DNA from: Stieleria tagensis
Lineage (GTDB): Bacteria > Planctomycetota > Planctomycetia > Pirellulales > Pirellulaceae
Assembly (NCBI RefSeq): GCF_024129865.1
Contig: NZ_JAMYFE010000111.1
Coordinates: forward strand, 1 to 61,605
DNA: 61,605 nucleotides
Direction of reading: 5' to 3'
Positions within the stretch are counted from its first letter, which is position 1; each line of letters starts with the position of its first letter. The notes under the pieces were generated by a model. That model saw only the letters and a program-made list of their open reading frames with translations, was not told the origin of the DNA and searched no databases. Of the stretch, positions 24,911 to 34,069 are shown in pieces. Made by a program: the position numbers and the translations under genes.

Positions 24911-26926
24911 ATGATGACTTCTCCGCTTCGTTTTGCGCTGTGGTCCTGTGCGATGGTGATTGCCTGGTTTTCCGGGCACAGCGTCTGCGCCCAATCGCTG
25001 CAGGTTCGTTCACCCAATGGTCACCTAACTCTAAAAATCGAATTGGATGGCACTCAGCAAGCCACTGTGAATCTCTCGCGCGATGACGTCGTACTTGTCC
25101 ACTTCACACTGGGATTGCAATTCGGCGATTCGGGATTGTTCGGCCAGCGATTGAAGATTTTAGAGAGCGCGACGAATAGCCAAGACCTGACCTATCAGAT
25201 CGCAGTGGGCAAAACCGAGTCAGCTCGCGACCGCCACAACGAACTGAGTGTGCTGGTCGAAGAAGCCAGCGCTGCGCATCGGCGTTTGCAGTTTGTTTTT
25301 CGTGTGTTCGATGACGGAGCAGCATTTTGCTACCAGATTCCTGAACAACCAGCGATGAACGAGTTTGTGTTGACGGACGAACACACTCGATTCGAATTCC
25401 CAGGATCTCCCACTGCTTACGTGTTGCCGCTTAAAAACTACACAACACCTTACGAGTCGTACTACCAAAAACTTCAGGTCGCAGAAATTGACTCGGATCG
25501 TCTATTCGGAATGCCCCTACTGTTGCAACGTGAACTCACGTCCGACCAGTCCGTTTGGATCGGATTGACCGAAGCGGCACTCACGGATTACGCCGGAGCC
25601 TACTTGTCTGGGGTCGCCGGTGAACCCGGCGTTCTGACGACGAAGCTATCGCCGCTGCCCGGACGCAGCGAAGGCGCAAAAGTGCTGGGAACCGCACCGC
25701 ACGCGTCCCCATGGCGAGTGATGATGGTCGGCGACGATCCTGGCCGGCTGTTGGAATCGAATTTGATTTTCAACCTGAGTGATCCGCCGAAGATCGAAGA
25801 CACGTCGTGGATCAAACCGGAAAAAACGACGTTCCCATGGTGGAACCACTATGTGCTCGAAGGCGTTGATTTTGAGCCGGGCGTGAACACCGCCACGATG
25901 AAGCACTACATCGATTTCTGTGCCCAGCACAACATCCCCTACCATTCGCTGGACGGCCTGGACATCGCCTGGTACGGCGGCCCGATTGCTCCCAATGGCC
26001 CGACAGACATCACCACTGCGGCACCGTCGATCGATCTGCCGCAGTTGCTGGATTATGCCAAACAGAAAGGCGTTCGACTGCGGCTATGGATGCACTGGAG
26101 AGCATTGCAGCCACAGATCGACGAAGCGTTTGCGCTGTACGAAAAATGGGGTATCGAAGGAGTGATGGTCGACTTCATGGACCGAGACGATCAAGAGATG
26201 GTCCGCTTTTACCACGAGATGGCTGAAAAAGCGGCAAAGCATCATTTGACGTTGACGCTACATGGAGCTTACAAGCCCACAGGCATGGAACGAACCTGGC
26301 CCAACGTGTTGAACTACGAAGCGGCACTGAACCAGGAGTACAACAAATGGGGAAATGGCAATTCCAAAGGTACCCCGCCAACTCACAATTTGGACATCGC
26401 TTTAATACGAATGCTGGCCGGCCCACTGGACTATCACCAAGGCGGAATGCGAAACGTGTTACCGGTGAACTATCATTTTCGCGACATTGCCCCACCGGTA
26501 CAGGGAACCCGAGGGCACCAATTGGGCATGTACGTAGTCTACCAAAACCACCTGCCAATGATGGCAGACTATCCGTCTGCCTATCGCGATCAACCTGAAC
26601 TCGATTTCCTGGTGCAAATCCCATCCAACTGGGATGAAACACATGTCCTGCAGGCTGAAATGCGAAAGTCATTGGTGATCGCGCGTCGTGATGGTGACGA
26701 TTGGTGGATCGGCGGCATGAGCGGTGACGACGACGTCGCATTGACACTTCCGTTGGCGTTCTTGGGCGACGGTGATTTCGAGCTAACGATGTGGATCGAT
26801 GATCCAGAATCGCCACCCACCACGGTCGTCCAGAAACAACAAACCGTTCAGTCATCCACACAACTGGAATTCAACCTACCAGCCGCCGGTGGCTTCGCAG
26901 CCCACTTGCAATCGGTAGGACGGTGA
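24911..26926 (+). CDS. secreted GH97 glycosidase, retaining alpha-galactosidase type
   Basis: The 671-residue protein has a signal peptide (MVIAWFSGHSVCAQS). The N-terminal beta-sandwich opens with LQVRSPNGHLTLKIEL, then a (beta/alpha)8 barrel starting near YHSLDGLDIAWYGG, then a small C-terminal beta domain. GVMVDFMDRDDQ places Asp421 as nucleophile and NYEAALNQEYNKW places Glu470 as acid/base. These match the retaining alpha-galactosidase branch (BtGH97b) rather than the inverting SusB branch. Glu residues for the calcium site are likely but not mapped. It lies about 200 bases before a sugar epimerase gene on the same strand, which suggests linked sugar release and use. Confidence 0.9.
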   Translation: MMTSPLRFALWSCAMVIAWFSGHSVCAQSLQVRSPNGHLTLKIELDGTQQATVNLSRDDVVLVHFTLGLQFGDSGLFGQRLKILESATNSQDLTYQIAVGKTESARDRHNELSVLVEEASAAHRRLQFVFRVFDDGAAFCYQIPEQPAMNEFVLTDEHTRFEFPGSPTAYVLPLKNYTTPYESYYQKLQVAEIDSDRLFGMPLLLQRELTSDQSVWIGLTEAALTDYAGAYLSGVAGEPGVLTTKLSPLPGRSEGAKVLGTAPHASPWRVMMVGDDPGRLLESNLIFNLSDPPKIEDTSWIKPEKTTFPWWNHYVLEGVDFEPGVNTATMKHYIDFCAQHNIPYHSLDGLDIAWYGGPIAPNGPTDITTAAPSIDLPQLLDYAKQKGVRLRLWMHWRALQPQIDEAFALYEKWGIEGVMVDFMDRDDQEMVRFYHEMAEKAAKHHLTLTLHGAYKPTGMERTWPNVLNYEAALNQEYNKWGNGNSKGTPPTHNLDIALIRMLAGPLDYHQGGMRNVLPVNYHFRDIAPPVQGTRGHQLGMYVVYQNHLPMMADYPSAYRDQPELDFLVQIPSNWDETHVLQAEMRKSLVIARRDGDDWWIGGMSGDDDVALTLPLAFLGDGDFELTMWIDDPESPPTTVVQKQQTVQSSTQLEFNLPAAGGFAAHLQSVGR

Positions 26927-26988
26927 TTGGTGATGTTCCGTAACCCGGCGCGAGACGGCCTGTTGGTTTAGTTGGTCGGTCGCAAGTT

Positions 26989-27065
26989 GGTGTGGAGGAT
27001 TTATCCGACCGGCTTTATTCTTCAAAGAAAACCCTCGTCCGAGTCGGATAAATTCTCCCCACACC
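26989..27065. repeat. imperfect inverted repeat between the GH97 and epimerase genes
   Basis: Arms GGTGTGGAGGATTTATCCGAC (26989-27009, a 21-base arm) and 27043-27065 are complementary apart from a two-base bulge and one neighbouring difference, around a ~33-base loop. A third ATTTATCCG copy follows at about 27077. It may end the GH97 transcript, regulate the downstream gene or be a small dispersed element. Confidence 0.65.
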
Positions 27066-27123
27066 AGCGTGTGTTCAATTTATCCGCCGTACGCCGCAGT
27101 ATCGCATAGGAACAGTCAAAACA

Positions 27124-28299
27124 GTGGACGACATTCGCCGAACAGAGTTGATTGCGACCTATCGCGATGGACTGCTCAACGACACCTTGCCGTTTTGGAT
27201 CGACCACTGTGTGGACCATGAACAGGGCGGCTTCATGACGTCCCTTGATCGCGACGGAACGGTGATCGACACCGACAAAGGTGTCTGGCAACAAGGCCGA
27301 TTCACTTGGCTGTTGGGCGAGTTGTACAACAATGTTCAGCCATGTGAGCAATGGTTGGAACTCGCCAAGCAGGGTGCCCAATTCATGGACGCCCATTGCT
27401 TCGATCCATCCGACGGACGCATGTGGTTTCACGTCACGCGAGACGGAAAACCGATTCGCAAACGCCGCTACGCCTTTTCCGAAAGTTTTGCTGCCATCGC
27501 GTATGGAGAACTGTTCAAAGCAACCGGCGACCAACGGTACGCCGAACAGGCAAAGCAGACCTTCCAGCGATTTCTCGATCACAATCTCGATCCCCACTCC
27601 GCCGCCGCGAAATTCACTGCGACGAGACCTTCCAGAGGCATCGGTTTTCCAATGATCACCATCGCGACCGCCCAGGAACTGCGCGAGTCTGTGGGGTTAT
27701 CCATCGCCCAGGAGTGGATCGACCGTAGTATTGCTGACATCCGCCAATATCATTTGAAGGAAGACATTCAGTGCGTGATGGAGACGGTGTCGGCGACCGG
27801 TGACATCATCGACCATTTTGAAGGGCGTACACTGAATCCCGGCCACGCGATCGAAGGCGCCTGGTTCATCATGATGGAAGGCAAACTGCGAGGCGACGAG
27901 GGCCTGATTCAGACGGGTTGTCAAATGCTCGACTGGATGTGGCAACGCGGCTGGGACAATGACTTTGGCGGCATCCTGTACTTTGTCGATGTGCGTGGAT
28001 TGCCCGTTTCGGAATACTGGCACGACATGAAATTCTGGTGGCCACAGAACGAAGCAATCATTGCCACACTGCTTGCGTTTCAGCTGACTGGCGACTCAAA
28101 ATACGCTGAGTGGCATCGGATGATTCACGACTGGACTTATAACCATTTCCCCGACCCTGACCATGGCGAATGGTTTGGCTATCTGCATCGTGACGGCAGC
28201 ATCAGTTCCCAATTAAAAGGCAATCTTTGGAAAGGCCCGTTCCACATGCCTCGAATGCAACTTCGATGTTGGCAACTGCTGTCCGAATCGTCGTGCTAA
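27124..28299 (+). CDS. AGE family sugar epimerase/isomerase (N-acylglucosamine 2-epimerase-like)
   Basis: The 391-residue protein starts at GTG 27124. It is an (alpha/alpha)6 barrel of the AGE/RnBP/cellobiose 2-epimerase family. Diagnostic segments are GVWQQGRFTWLLGELYN, RRYAFSESFAAIAYGEL, LNPGHAIEGAWF with catalytic His241, DFGGILYFVDVRG, DMKFWWPQNEAIIATLLAF, and WKGPFHMPRMQLRCW with catalytic His374. Members epimerise or isomerise free sugars or N-acetylhexosamines in the cytoplasm. No signal peptide is seen. Coupling with GH97 upstream suggests use of a released sugar. The precise substrate is unknown. Confidence 0.9.
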   Translation: MDDIRRTELIATYRDGLLNDTLPFWIDHCVDHEQGGFMTSLDRDGTVIDTDKGVWQQGRFTWLLGELYNNVQPCEQWLELAKQGAQFMDAHCFDPSDGRMWFHVTRDGKPIRKRRYAFSESFAAIAYGELFKATGDQRYAEQAKQTFQRFLDHNLDPHSAAAKFTATRPSRGIGFPMITIATAQELRESVGLSIAQEWIDRSIADIRQYHLKEDIQCVMETVSATGDIIDHFEGRTLNPGHAIEGAWFIMMEGKLRGDEGLIQTGCQMLDWMWQRGWDNDFGGILYFVDVRGLPVSEYWHDMKFWWPQNEAIIATLLAFQLTGDSKYAEWHRMIHDWTYNHFPDPDHGEWFGYLHRDGSISSQLKGNLWKGPFHMPRMQLRCWQLLSESSC

Positions 28300-28331
28300 C
28301 TCCGATTCCAATCCTCCACACCAAACAAACA

Positions 28332-30170
28332 TCATTGTGTTTGCGAACGAACGGCGTGCCGATAGTACGACTCCAAACACAACGTGGCCATGGCGGTGGT
28401 GTAGACGGTGCCGCCGTAGCCGCCCCAAACGGTACTGGCGGGCCAACTGCCGTCGGGCCGCTGGGTGGCCAACAGCCGCTGTTTAAGTGCGGTGTTCCAA
28501 CGGTGCCAGGCGTCGTCTTGCAACTGATGCAACGCAAGCGTCGCGTAGTACCAATAGTAATAGTTGTCCTGCCGCATTCCGGGCAGCGCCTGCAACAGAT
28601 AGCGTTCCGCTTCATCGACTTCGCCGCGAGGCACGGTTTCGCCGATCAACAGTCGCGTCGCCAACGCCTCGGCCGTCATCGTTCGACTGGTCGCTTCGCC
28701 GGGCCGGTAGCATGCTAATCCACCGCCACCGGCGCGCACCGTTCGCAAGAACCGAGCCACTCCACTGACGTTCTCGCGTCGGATTTCAATCCCAGCACGC
28801 TTTCCACCGTCCAGCACCATTGCCTGCCATCCCAACTGGCTTAGGTCCCCAGGATCGCCGCGTGTGTATCGCCAGCCTCCGGTCACCGGATGCTGCATCC
28901 GCACGGTGTGCCCGATCGCCCGCCGCGCCGATTCGATTGCCGAAGGATCCTGCGTCATCACTGCGGCTTCGCACAGCGAGAGCGCCGCCATCGAGTGACA
29001 GTAGCTTGCGGCATAGATCGTCGCATCCCCGCTGAGCGCACCGTCGGGATGCTGGTGTTGAATCAGATAGGCCAGTCCACGATAAACGTTGTCCGCGTAA
29101 TCGCCACGGAGATGCGTGTTGCCAGCGCCCATCATCGCCAACAATGACAACCCGGTCAGACCGGTCGTGCTTTTAGTCCCCGCACCAACGCGTCGTTCAC
29201 CCAGCGGAGCTCGCTCCACGCCGGCACCTGAGGCACGTGGGTCCCAGGAGCCATTGGGATGTTGGGACGACGATAGAAATCGCAATGCTGCTTGCACCGC
29301 GGCTTCGGTTTCAGCGCTTCCACCGGTTTGCTGCAACGCAATCTGTTTGGCCGCTCCCACACGATTGGCAAAGTCGGCTTGCTCGTCACCGGCAACCACT
29401 GCAGCGGTCGCTCGCGCGGTTTGACTCGCCGGCGCAGGCTGAACGTGCTTCACCACCTTGGCAGGGATCGGTTCGGGCGGTACCGCCGGTTGCGGAACTG
29501 TGGCCGAAGCCTCCTGTGTCGACGGGACGTCAGATGCTGAATCAACCACGACAGCCTCTGGCTCCGTAGGGACGTCGGATTCCAGTCGCGATTGCAACAG
29601 TTCATCCAACGATGACTGGAGATCAGCAGCGAGATCGGTGAGTTCGGATTCGGCGTTGACTGTTGACGGGGTGTTTAAGGAAACCGGCGTTGCCATTGGC
29701 GATGCGACCGTTGGTTCCAACGCGGGTTCCGGCGGCGTCTGCTCGATTGGCTCCTGCGGGGAATCTTCTGTAGGGGGCAGGTCCACCGTCTGCTCCGCCA
29801 ACAAATCGTCTAACTCGGCAACCGGCAGCGGAGCGATCGCGTCGGTGACGCTGTCACCCGATTCGGATTGGACATCCAAGCTGGGATCGAAGGTCGAAAA
29901 ATCGAACGCTTCAACTCCAGTCGACGTGGCCGATGGGTCTTGCGTCACCGAGCCACCGTTTTGCTGCGATTGGTAGGGCACCAACCAAATCAACAATCCG
30001 TGCAACACGACGGCAAAGAACAAACAGATCGCTCCCGCTCCGCGCCCTTCTTTTTTGGCTCGGCGGAACAACCAAATGGTGGCCGCCAACATCAGAATTG
30101 CAATGATGGCGACAGCGTAGACGAGTTTGGGGTCGGCCCATAAATCGGTGGTTTGACCGATCGTTGTCAA
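28332..30170 (-). CDS. membrane-anchored prenyltransferase/squalene-cyclase-like repeat protein
   Basis: The 612-residue protein starts at TTG 30170, overlapping the ExbD stop (TTGA). Two N-terminal helices (LVYAVAIIAILMLAATIWLF; ICLFFAVVLHGLLIWLVPY) are followed by a ~200-residue Pro/Glu/Ser/Thr-rich spacer, then an alpha/alpha toroid from about 285: AALRFLSSSQHPNGSWDPR, LAYLIQHQHPDGALSG, HTVRMQHPVTGGWRYTRGD, QRLLATQRPDGSWPAS. These QxxDGSW-like repeats are those of the terpene cyclase/prenyltransferase superfamily, but I see no DxDD cyclase motif, so enzyme activity is doubtful. Co-encoded with ExbB and ExbD, it resembles a TonB-like anchored partner with a periplasmic repeat domain. Confidence 0.85.
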   Translation of the reverse strand: MTTIGQTTDLWADPKLVYAVAIIAILMLAATIWLFRRAKKEGRGAGAICLFFAVVLHGLLIWLVPYQSQQNGGSVTQDPSATSTGVEAFDFSTFDPSLDVQSESGDSVTDAIAPLPVAELDDLLAEQTVDLPPTEDSPQEPIEQTPPEPALEPTVASPMATPVSLNTPSTVNAESELTDLAADLQSSLDELLQSRLESDVPTEPEAVVVDSASDVPSTQEASATVPQPAVPPEPIPAKVVKHVQPAPASQTARATAAVVAGDEQADFANRVGAAKQIALQQTGGSAETEAAVQAALRFLSSSQHPNGSWDPRASGAGVERAPLGERRVGAGTKSTTGLTGLSLLAMMGAGNTHLRGDYADNVYRGLAYLIQHQHPDGALSGDATIYAASYCHSMAALSLCEAAVMTQDPSAIESARRAIGHTVRMQHPVTGGWRYTRGDPGDLSQLGWQAMVLDGGKRAGIEIRRENVSGVARFLRTVRAGGGGLACYRPGEATSRTMTAEALATRLLIGETVPRGEVDEAERYLLQALPGMRQDNYYYWYYATLALHQLQDDAWHRWNTALKQRLLATQRPDGSWPASTVWGGYGGTVYTTAMATLCLESYYRHAVRSQTQ

Positions 30171-30601
30171 CGCCGTAGCCCTCCGCCGCCCGCTGTGTCG
30201 ACCTTCACCGCGATGCCAATCTTTTCAACACCGGTTTGACGGACGACATGCGCGATTTCGGCAAAATGTTGAAGTGATCCACCGCTATCGGCGCGCACCA
30301 CGACTTTCAGCCCTGGATAGGCGGCCGATTGTGTTTGCAAGGTCTGTGACAACTGATCGATCGTCAACGGAGTACCGTCCAACAGCAGCCTGCCGTCGGC
30401 GGTGAGTTCGACAACCCGCTCATCGGGTGTTCGTGACATCGCACTCATCGGTCCGACAGAGGGTACCGACACATCGATCCGGCTTTCTGAGTCGCTGAAT
30501 TTAGTGCCGACCATAAAAAAGATGACCAGCAAAAAAACAACGTCGATCATCGGCGTCAGATTGATCGTGACGTCTTCGGCAGATTGATTTCGTTTGGCCA
30601 T
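30167..30601 (-). CDS. ExbD/TolR-type biopolymer transport protein
   Basis: The 144-residue protein has a short cytoplasmic N terminus, one membrane helix (PMIDVVFLLVIFFMVGTKF) with Asp20 in TPMID, the proton-relay Asp of ExbD/TolR, and a periplasmic domain (about 45-135) with TADGRLLLDGTPL and LKVVVRADSGGSLQHF. It pairs with the ExbB/TolQ channel encoded 30 bases upstream to turn proton flow into envelope work. The partner moved by this motor may be the repeat protein encoded directly after it. Confidence 0.94.
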   Translation of the reverse strand: MAKRNQSAEDVTINLTPMIDVVFLLVIFFMVGTKFSDSESRIDVSVPSVGPMSAMSRTPDERVVELTADGRLLLDGTPLTIDQLSQTLQTQSAAYPGLKVVVRADSGGSLQHFAEIAHVVRQTGVEKIGIAVKVDTAGGGGLRR

Positions 30602-30631
30602 GGGATAGTTTTCAGTCGAGTCGTGAAACCC

Positions 30632-31696
30632 TTAGGCAGCTTTTCGTTTCTTGGTTCGTGCAGTCCCCGCGTTTTCCAATCCTTCTGCTGAAATACAGTC
30701 GATCACTTTTTGACATAGTTTTTCGATCTCGCCCAAATAGCGATCCGACTTGCTGCTGAAATACATGTATGCAAGGTAGGCGGGAATGGCGACGGTCAAT
30801 CCACCGGCGGTCGTCATCAATGCGGTGCTGATGCCGCTGGCTAACATCTCAGGTCGGCCGATAGATTGCTGATCACTGATCACTTCAAATGCCTGGATCA
30901 TACCGATCACCGTGCCCAGCAGTCCCATCAACGGAGCCACGTTGCTGATCGCATGGAAGACTCGCAAGTATTTCTTGAGTCCATCGGAGACTCGATCGCC
31001 AGCGTCCATCACGGCTTGTTCGATTTCAAACATCGGCCTGCCCCAACGACGCAGCGCCGCGCGAAAGACTTCACTGACAGGGCAATCAAATTCTTTACAC
31101 AACTCTGTGGCTTCGTCATAGCTAAGCACACCGTCTTCGACACATTCGGTGAACCGGCGGACGAAAGGGCGTGGGATCACGCGACCACGACGCAGTGCAA
31201 TCAGTCGTTCTAGCGAGAGCGTGAACACCAGCAGCGAGCAGACCGCCAACGGTAACATCAACCAACCACCGGTCATCACCTTGCGTACGATCGCCGGCGT
31301 TTGCAACCAACTGGCCGATTCGCCTTCCTCACCGGCTGCGTCGACTTCACCGCCGATCGCGTCAGTCGCCGATCCGGTGTTGCTGGGCACCGCAGGGATC
31401 CCGCCGCCAGACTGGCTGGCGACACGATATTCCGGGCTATTGGGTGATGTCGAGAATCTTGGCGGGCTGCCGGTGTTGCTGTTTAGAGATTGACCACCGG
31501 AAAAGGGGGCGCTGAACTGGCCGTTGCGATATTGTCCTTGCGCTTCCGCCGGGTTCGTCGACGACATCCACCAGGACAGGCCCACTGCCAGCACGACAAC
31601 CGGCAACAGATGTGACAACAGACCGACGTAGCTTCGCCGCTGCTGCGGGGTGCGCAATTGGACGGACGATCGGTGTGGTGGGGATTGTGTTTTCAT
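30632..31696 (-). CDS. ExbB/TolQ/MotA proton channel family protein with N-terminal extension
   Basis: From ATG 31696 the protein has 354 residues; an ATG at 31747 overlaps the upstream TPR gene. An extra N-terminal helix (LLSHLLPVVVLAVGLSWWM) and a Gly/Ser/Asn-rich linker precede the canonical three helices: VMTGGWLMLPLAVCSLLVFTLSLERLIALRRG, FHAISNVAPLMGLLGTVIGMIQAF and GISTALMTTAGGLTVAIPAYLAYMYF. The last two are strongly conserved pore elements. Longer ExbB proteins with a periplasmic N-terminal domain are known in several phyla. The start 14 bases after the TPR stop indicates one transcript. Confidence 0.92.
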   Translation of the reverse strand: MKTQSPPHRSSVQLRTPQQRRSYVGLLSHLLPVVVLAVGLSWWMSSTNPAEAQGQYRNGQFSAPFSGGQSLNSNTGSPPRFSTSPNSPEYRVASQSGGGIPAVPSNTGSATDAIGGEVDAAGEEGESASWLQTPAIVRKVMTGGWLMLPLAVCSLLVFTLSLERLIALRRGRVIPRPFVRRFTECVEDGVLSYDEATELCKEFDCPVSEVFRAALRRWGRPMFEIEQAVMDAGDRVSDGLKKYLRVFHAISNVAPLMGLLGTVIGMIQAFEVISDQQSIGRPEMLASGISTALMTTAGGLTVAIPAYLAYMYFSSKSDRYLGEIEKLCQKVIDCISAEGLENAGTARTKKRKAA

Positions 31697-31709
31697 CGAA
31701 TGGCGTGAT

Positions 31710-33665
31710 TCAGCGTCGCAAGCGTGAGGAATCAGAGTCGAATGCATCGGCGTTTTTGCCCGCTCGCCCCGGCGATTTCTGCCTGGTGCCTGGCAGTGAC
31801 GCCATTCTGCGGCGTGCTTCGGCGGCATGAGCGCTATCGGCAAACCGATTCAGCAATGTTCCGTAACAAACTCCGGCCTCCTGTGTCCGCCCCAATTGTT
31901 CAAATGACTTGCCAGCCTGGACCAGCGACGGCGCCGCATAGGGCCCGCCGGGATCCATCCCCTCCACCTGGCGGTAGGCATCGATCGCCTCAGCAAAATG
32001 ATGCTGCATGAAGTGCGTTTCTCCGATCATCCACTGCGCCCTTCCTCGCAGCCCCGCAGTCGATTGCGGGGATTGCACCACTTTTTCAAACAGGGATCGC
32101 GCCCGGGGAAAATCCAAACGACGAATCGCCAAGTCGGCATCCAACAAATCGACCAACGCGGTTTTGATGTCCATCTTTTCAGTGGCCAATTCGTCAACAC
32201 AACGTCGCACGCGATCGAGTCGCCGCCCCGCTTCGGTCACTTCCGCGTGTGACACGGCGGTTTCGGCACAGCGCAGCAACGTGGCAAAATCCGTGGCTCC
32301 TCGCTGGTCGACCAAATGAGCCCACCAAGTGAACGCCTGTTTCCCCTGTGAGGTTTGGGTGAGCGCTTCTGCAAACAAACGGTCGACGTGAACGGTCCGC
32401 GCGGCAATCGGTTGATCCAGTTCAATCGTGCCGGCTGCCAGGGCCAGCATCGACCAGCGTCCCGTCCGGCCCGCCCACCGACAGGCCGATTCGCACGCCA
32501 TTTCTGATGCAGCTGGCAAATCACACGCGATCAACCGCGCCGCAACTTGTTCGGCAACCGCTGCACCCTCGTTGTGGCTCAGTTCGCTCAAGACGCCTGC
32601 GGTCCGCTGCCCATTGCTATCCTCGGTCGCCAGCCGTTCGACCAGCACATCGAATCGGTCTGCCGGCAACGCCTCGCCGGCGACACTTAGCACCGCGGCG
32701 ACCAAATCAATCGACCAACGCTGGGTGTCGCCCTGTGCGCTGATCCAATCTGCCACCGCTGGTGTCGGCGACCAGGGCCCCGGATCAAGCCGTCGAGCGA
32801 GTGTTTCAAGCACCAGCGATTCTGTGAGTTCGTGCGCGGGCCAGCGACTCAAAAAATCGTCGGTGGCCGAATCCGATTCGTCCCACTGATCCAATTGTCG
32901 CAAGCAATGGATTCGCATTGCCAGCGTTTGCGGAGCGTCTTGATGCGTGGGGAAAGCGTCTGCGAACTGCTGCAGTCGCTCGGCGGCGTCGCGCTGCCGT
33001 TCAGGCTGCATGGCGGTAGCCCAGCCGAGCCCCAACATGGCCATCGCACGGTTGTCGGCGACTGCCTGGCGCCCCGAATGTGTTTCCGCGAACTGCAAAA
33101 TTGATTGGTATAGAGTTTCCGCGCTCTCTGGCCGCGGGGCGTTCAGCTCCAATCGAGCCGTTTGCATCGCGACATTGACCAACGATTGCTGGCGTTTGTC
33201 CCCGCCTGCAACTTGCGTGCGCTGCAATTCGTCCATCGCCGCGACCAGCACTGGAACCGCAACCTGCGACTGACCAGCTTGCACCAGGTGCGTGGCAACC
33301 ACCGTGCGGATCAACAACCGCTGCTCGCAATTGCCGGCCGTGCAATCGGTGTGGGTCAACGAGTCGGCTGCGGCGATGTACAGCGCATCGATTTGAGTGG
33401 CTTCTAAGTGTCCGACTGCCTTGCGAGCAAGCAACACAAATTCAACCGATAGATCGACTTCAGATTGCTGCTGCAGTTCCAGCAATCGTTTCCGGGCGCC
33501 GGCCAAGTCACCACTGTCGCGATCAAGATGAATTTGACGGATTGCCGCCGGAACGTCGTCCGTGGAACCACCCGCATGGCCGTTCGATTGCGACCACCCA
33601 GGCCCCATCATCAGAACGGATAAAAGCACGACATAAACGATCGGAGATCGGCGATGGCTTGCCAC
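31710..33665 (-). CDS. secreted tetratricopeptide-repeat protein of the ExbB/ExbD operon
   Basis: I choose GTG 33665 because it opens a good signal peptide (ASHRRSPIVYVVLLSVLMMGPGWSQS); the open frame extends to 33968 but reads like noncoding sequence there. The 651-residue product is alanine- and leucine-rich helical throughout. TPR-like units include GDLAGARKRLLELQQQSE, RGRAQWMIGETHFMQHHFAEAIDAYRQVEG and SLVQAGKSFEQLGRTQEAGVCY, the last resembling YbgF/CpoB, which accompanies Tol-Pal systems. It is probably periplasmic and a scaffold for the proton-driven complex. It is divergent from smc. Confidence 0.82.
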   Translation of the reverse strand: MASHRRSPIVYVVLLSVLMMGPGWSQSNGHAGGSTDDVPAAIRQIHLDRDSGDLAGARKRLLELQQQSEVDLSVEFVLLARKAVGHLEATQIDALYIAAADSLTHTDCTAGNCEQRLLIRTVVATHLVQAGQSQVAVPVLVAAMDELQRTQVAGGDKRQQSLVNVAMQTARLELNAPRPESAETLYQSILQFAETHSGRQAVADNRAMAMLGLGWATAMQPERQRDAAERLQQFADAFPTHQDAPQTLAMRIHCLRQLDQWDESDSATDDFLSRWPAHELTESLVLETLARRLDPGPWSPTPAVADWISAQGDTQRWSIDLVAAVLSVAGEALPADRFDVLVERLATEDSNGQRTAGVLSELSHNEGAAVAEQVAARLIACDLPAASEMACESACRWAGRTGRWSMLALAAGTIELDQPIAARTVHVDRLFAEALTQTSQGKQAFTWWAHLVDQRGATDFATLLRCAETAVSHAEVTEAGRRLDRVRRCVDELATEKMDIKTALVDLLDADLAIRRLDFPRARSLFEKVVQSPQSTAGLRGRAQWMIGETHFMQHHFAEAIDAYRQVEGMDPGGPYAAPSLVQAGKSFEQLGRTQEAGVCYGTLLNRFADSAHAAEARRRMASLPGTRQKSPGRAGKNADAFDSDSSRLRR

Positions 33666-34069
33666 CAGCCGACGCGCAACATTTAAAGTTGCGCAAACCG
33701 GCGATTTCAATGGAAATGAATCGGCAAATTGCCTTTCCGCATTCTTCGCTCTCCCCTGGGAGAGTGAAAGCCAAAGCGCAATAGGCCCCCAAGCGGGCGT
33801 GCTACAACGGTGCGGCCTGCCAGGGGAAATCGATAGATCGATAGACAAGAGTTTCAGACGCATTTTCGACCGGTACAATCGGAATAACTGGAAATACCGG
33901 ATCCATCGCCAAAGTCGCAAGTCGAGTTTTAGCGCCCAGACCGCCTGCTTCCACTCATTTGCGGGCAAACCAACTATCCCCGCTGAAGGCTTTTATCTAA
34001 CCTTGAGAGTGAGGAAAGCGTGGTTTTCTTCGTCTAGTTTGCCCTCATCCACCGGACCACCCCCCTCGT
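33666..34069. other. divergent intergenic region, TPR operon and smc
   Basis: About 400 bases separate the chosen TPR start from smc. Open frames here are low-quality. I see no recognisable operator or hairpin; promoters for both directions are expected within it. Confidence 0.4.

Noticed and set aside
29458-29976. Ser/Gly-rich + strand frame opposite the repeat-protein gene
   Set aside because: Low-complexity shadow of the Pro/Glu-rich spacer of the opposite gene.
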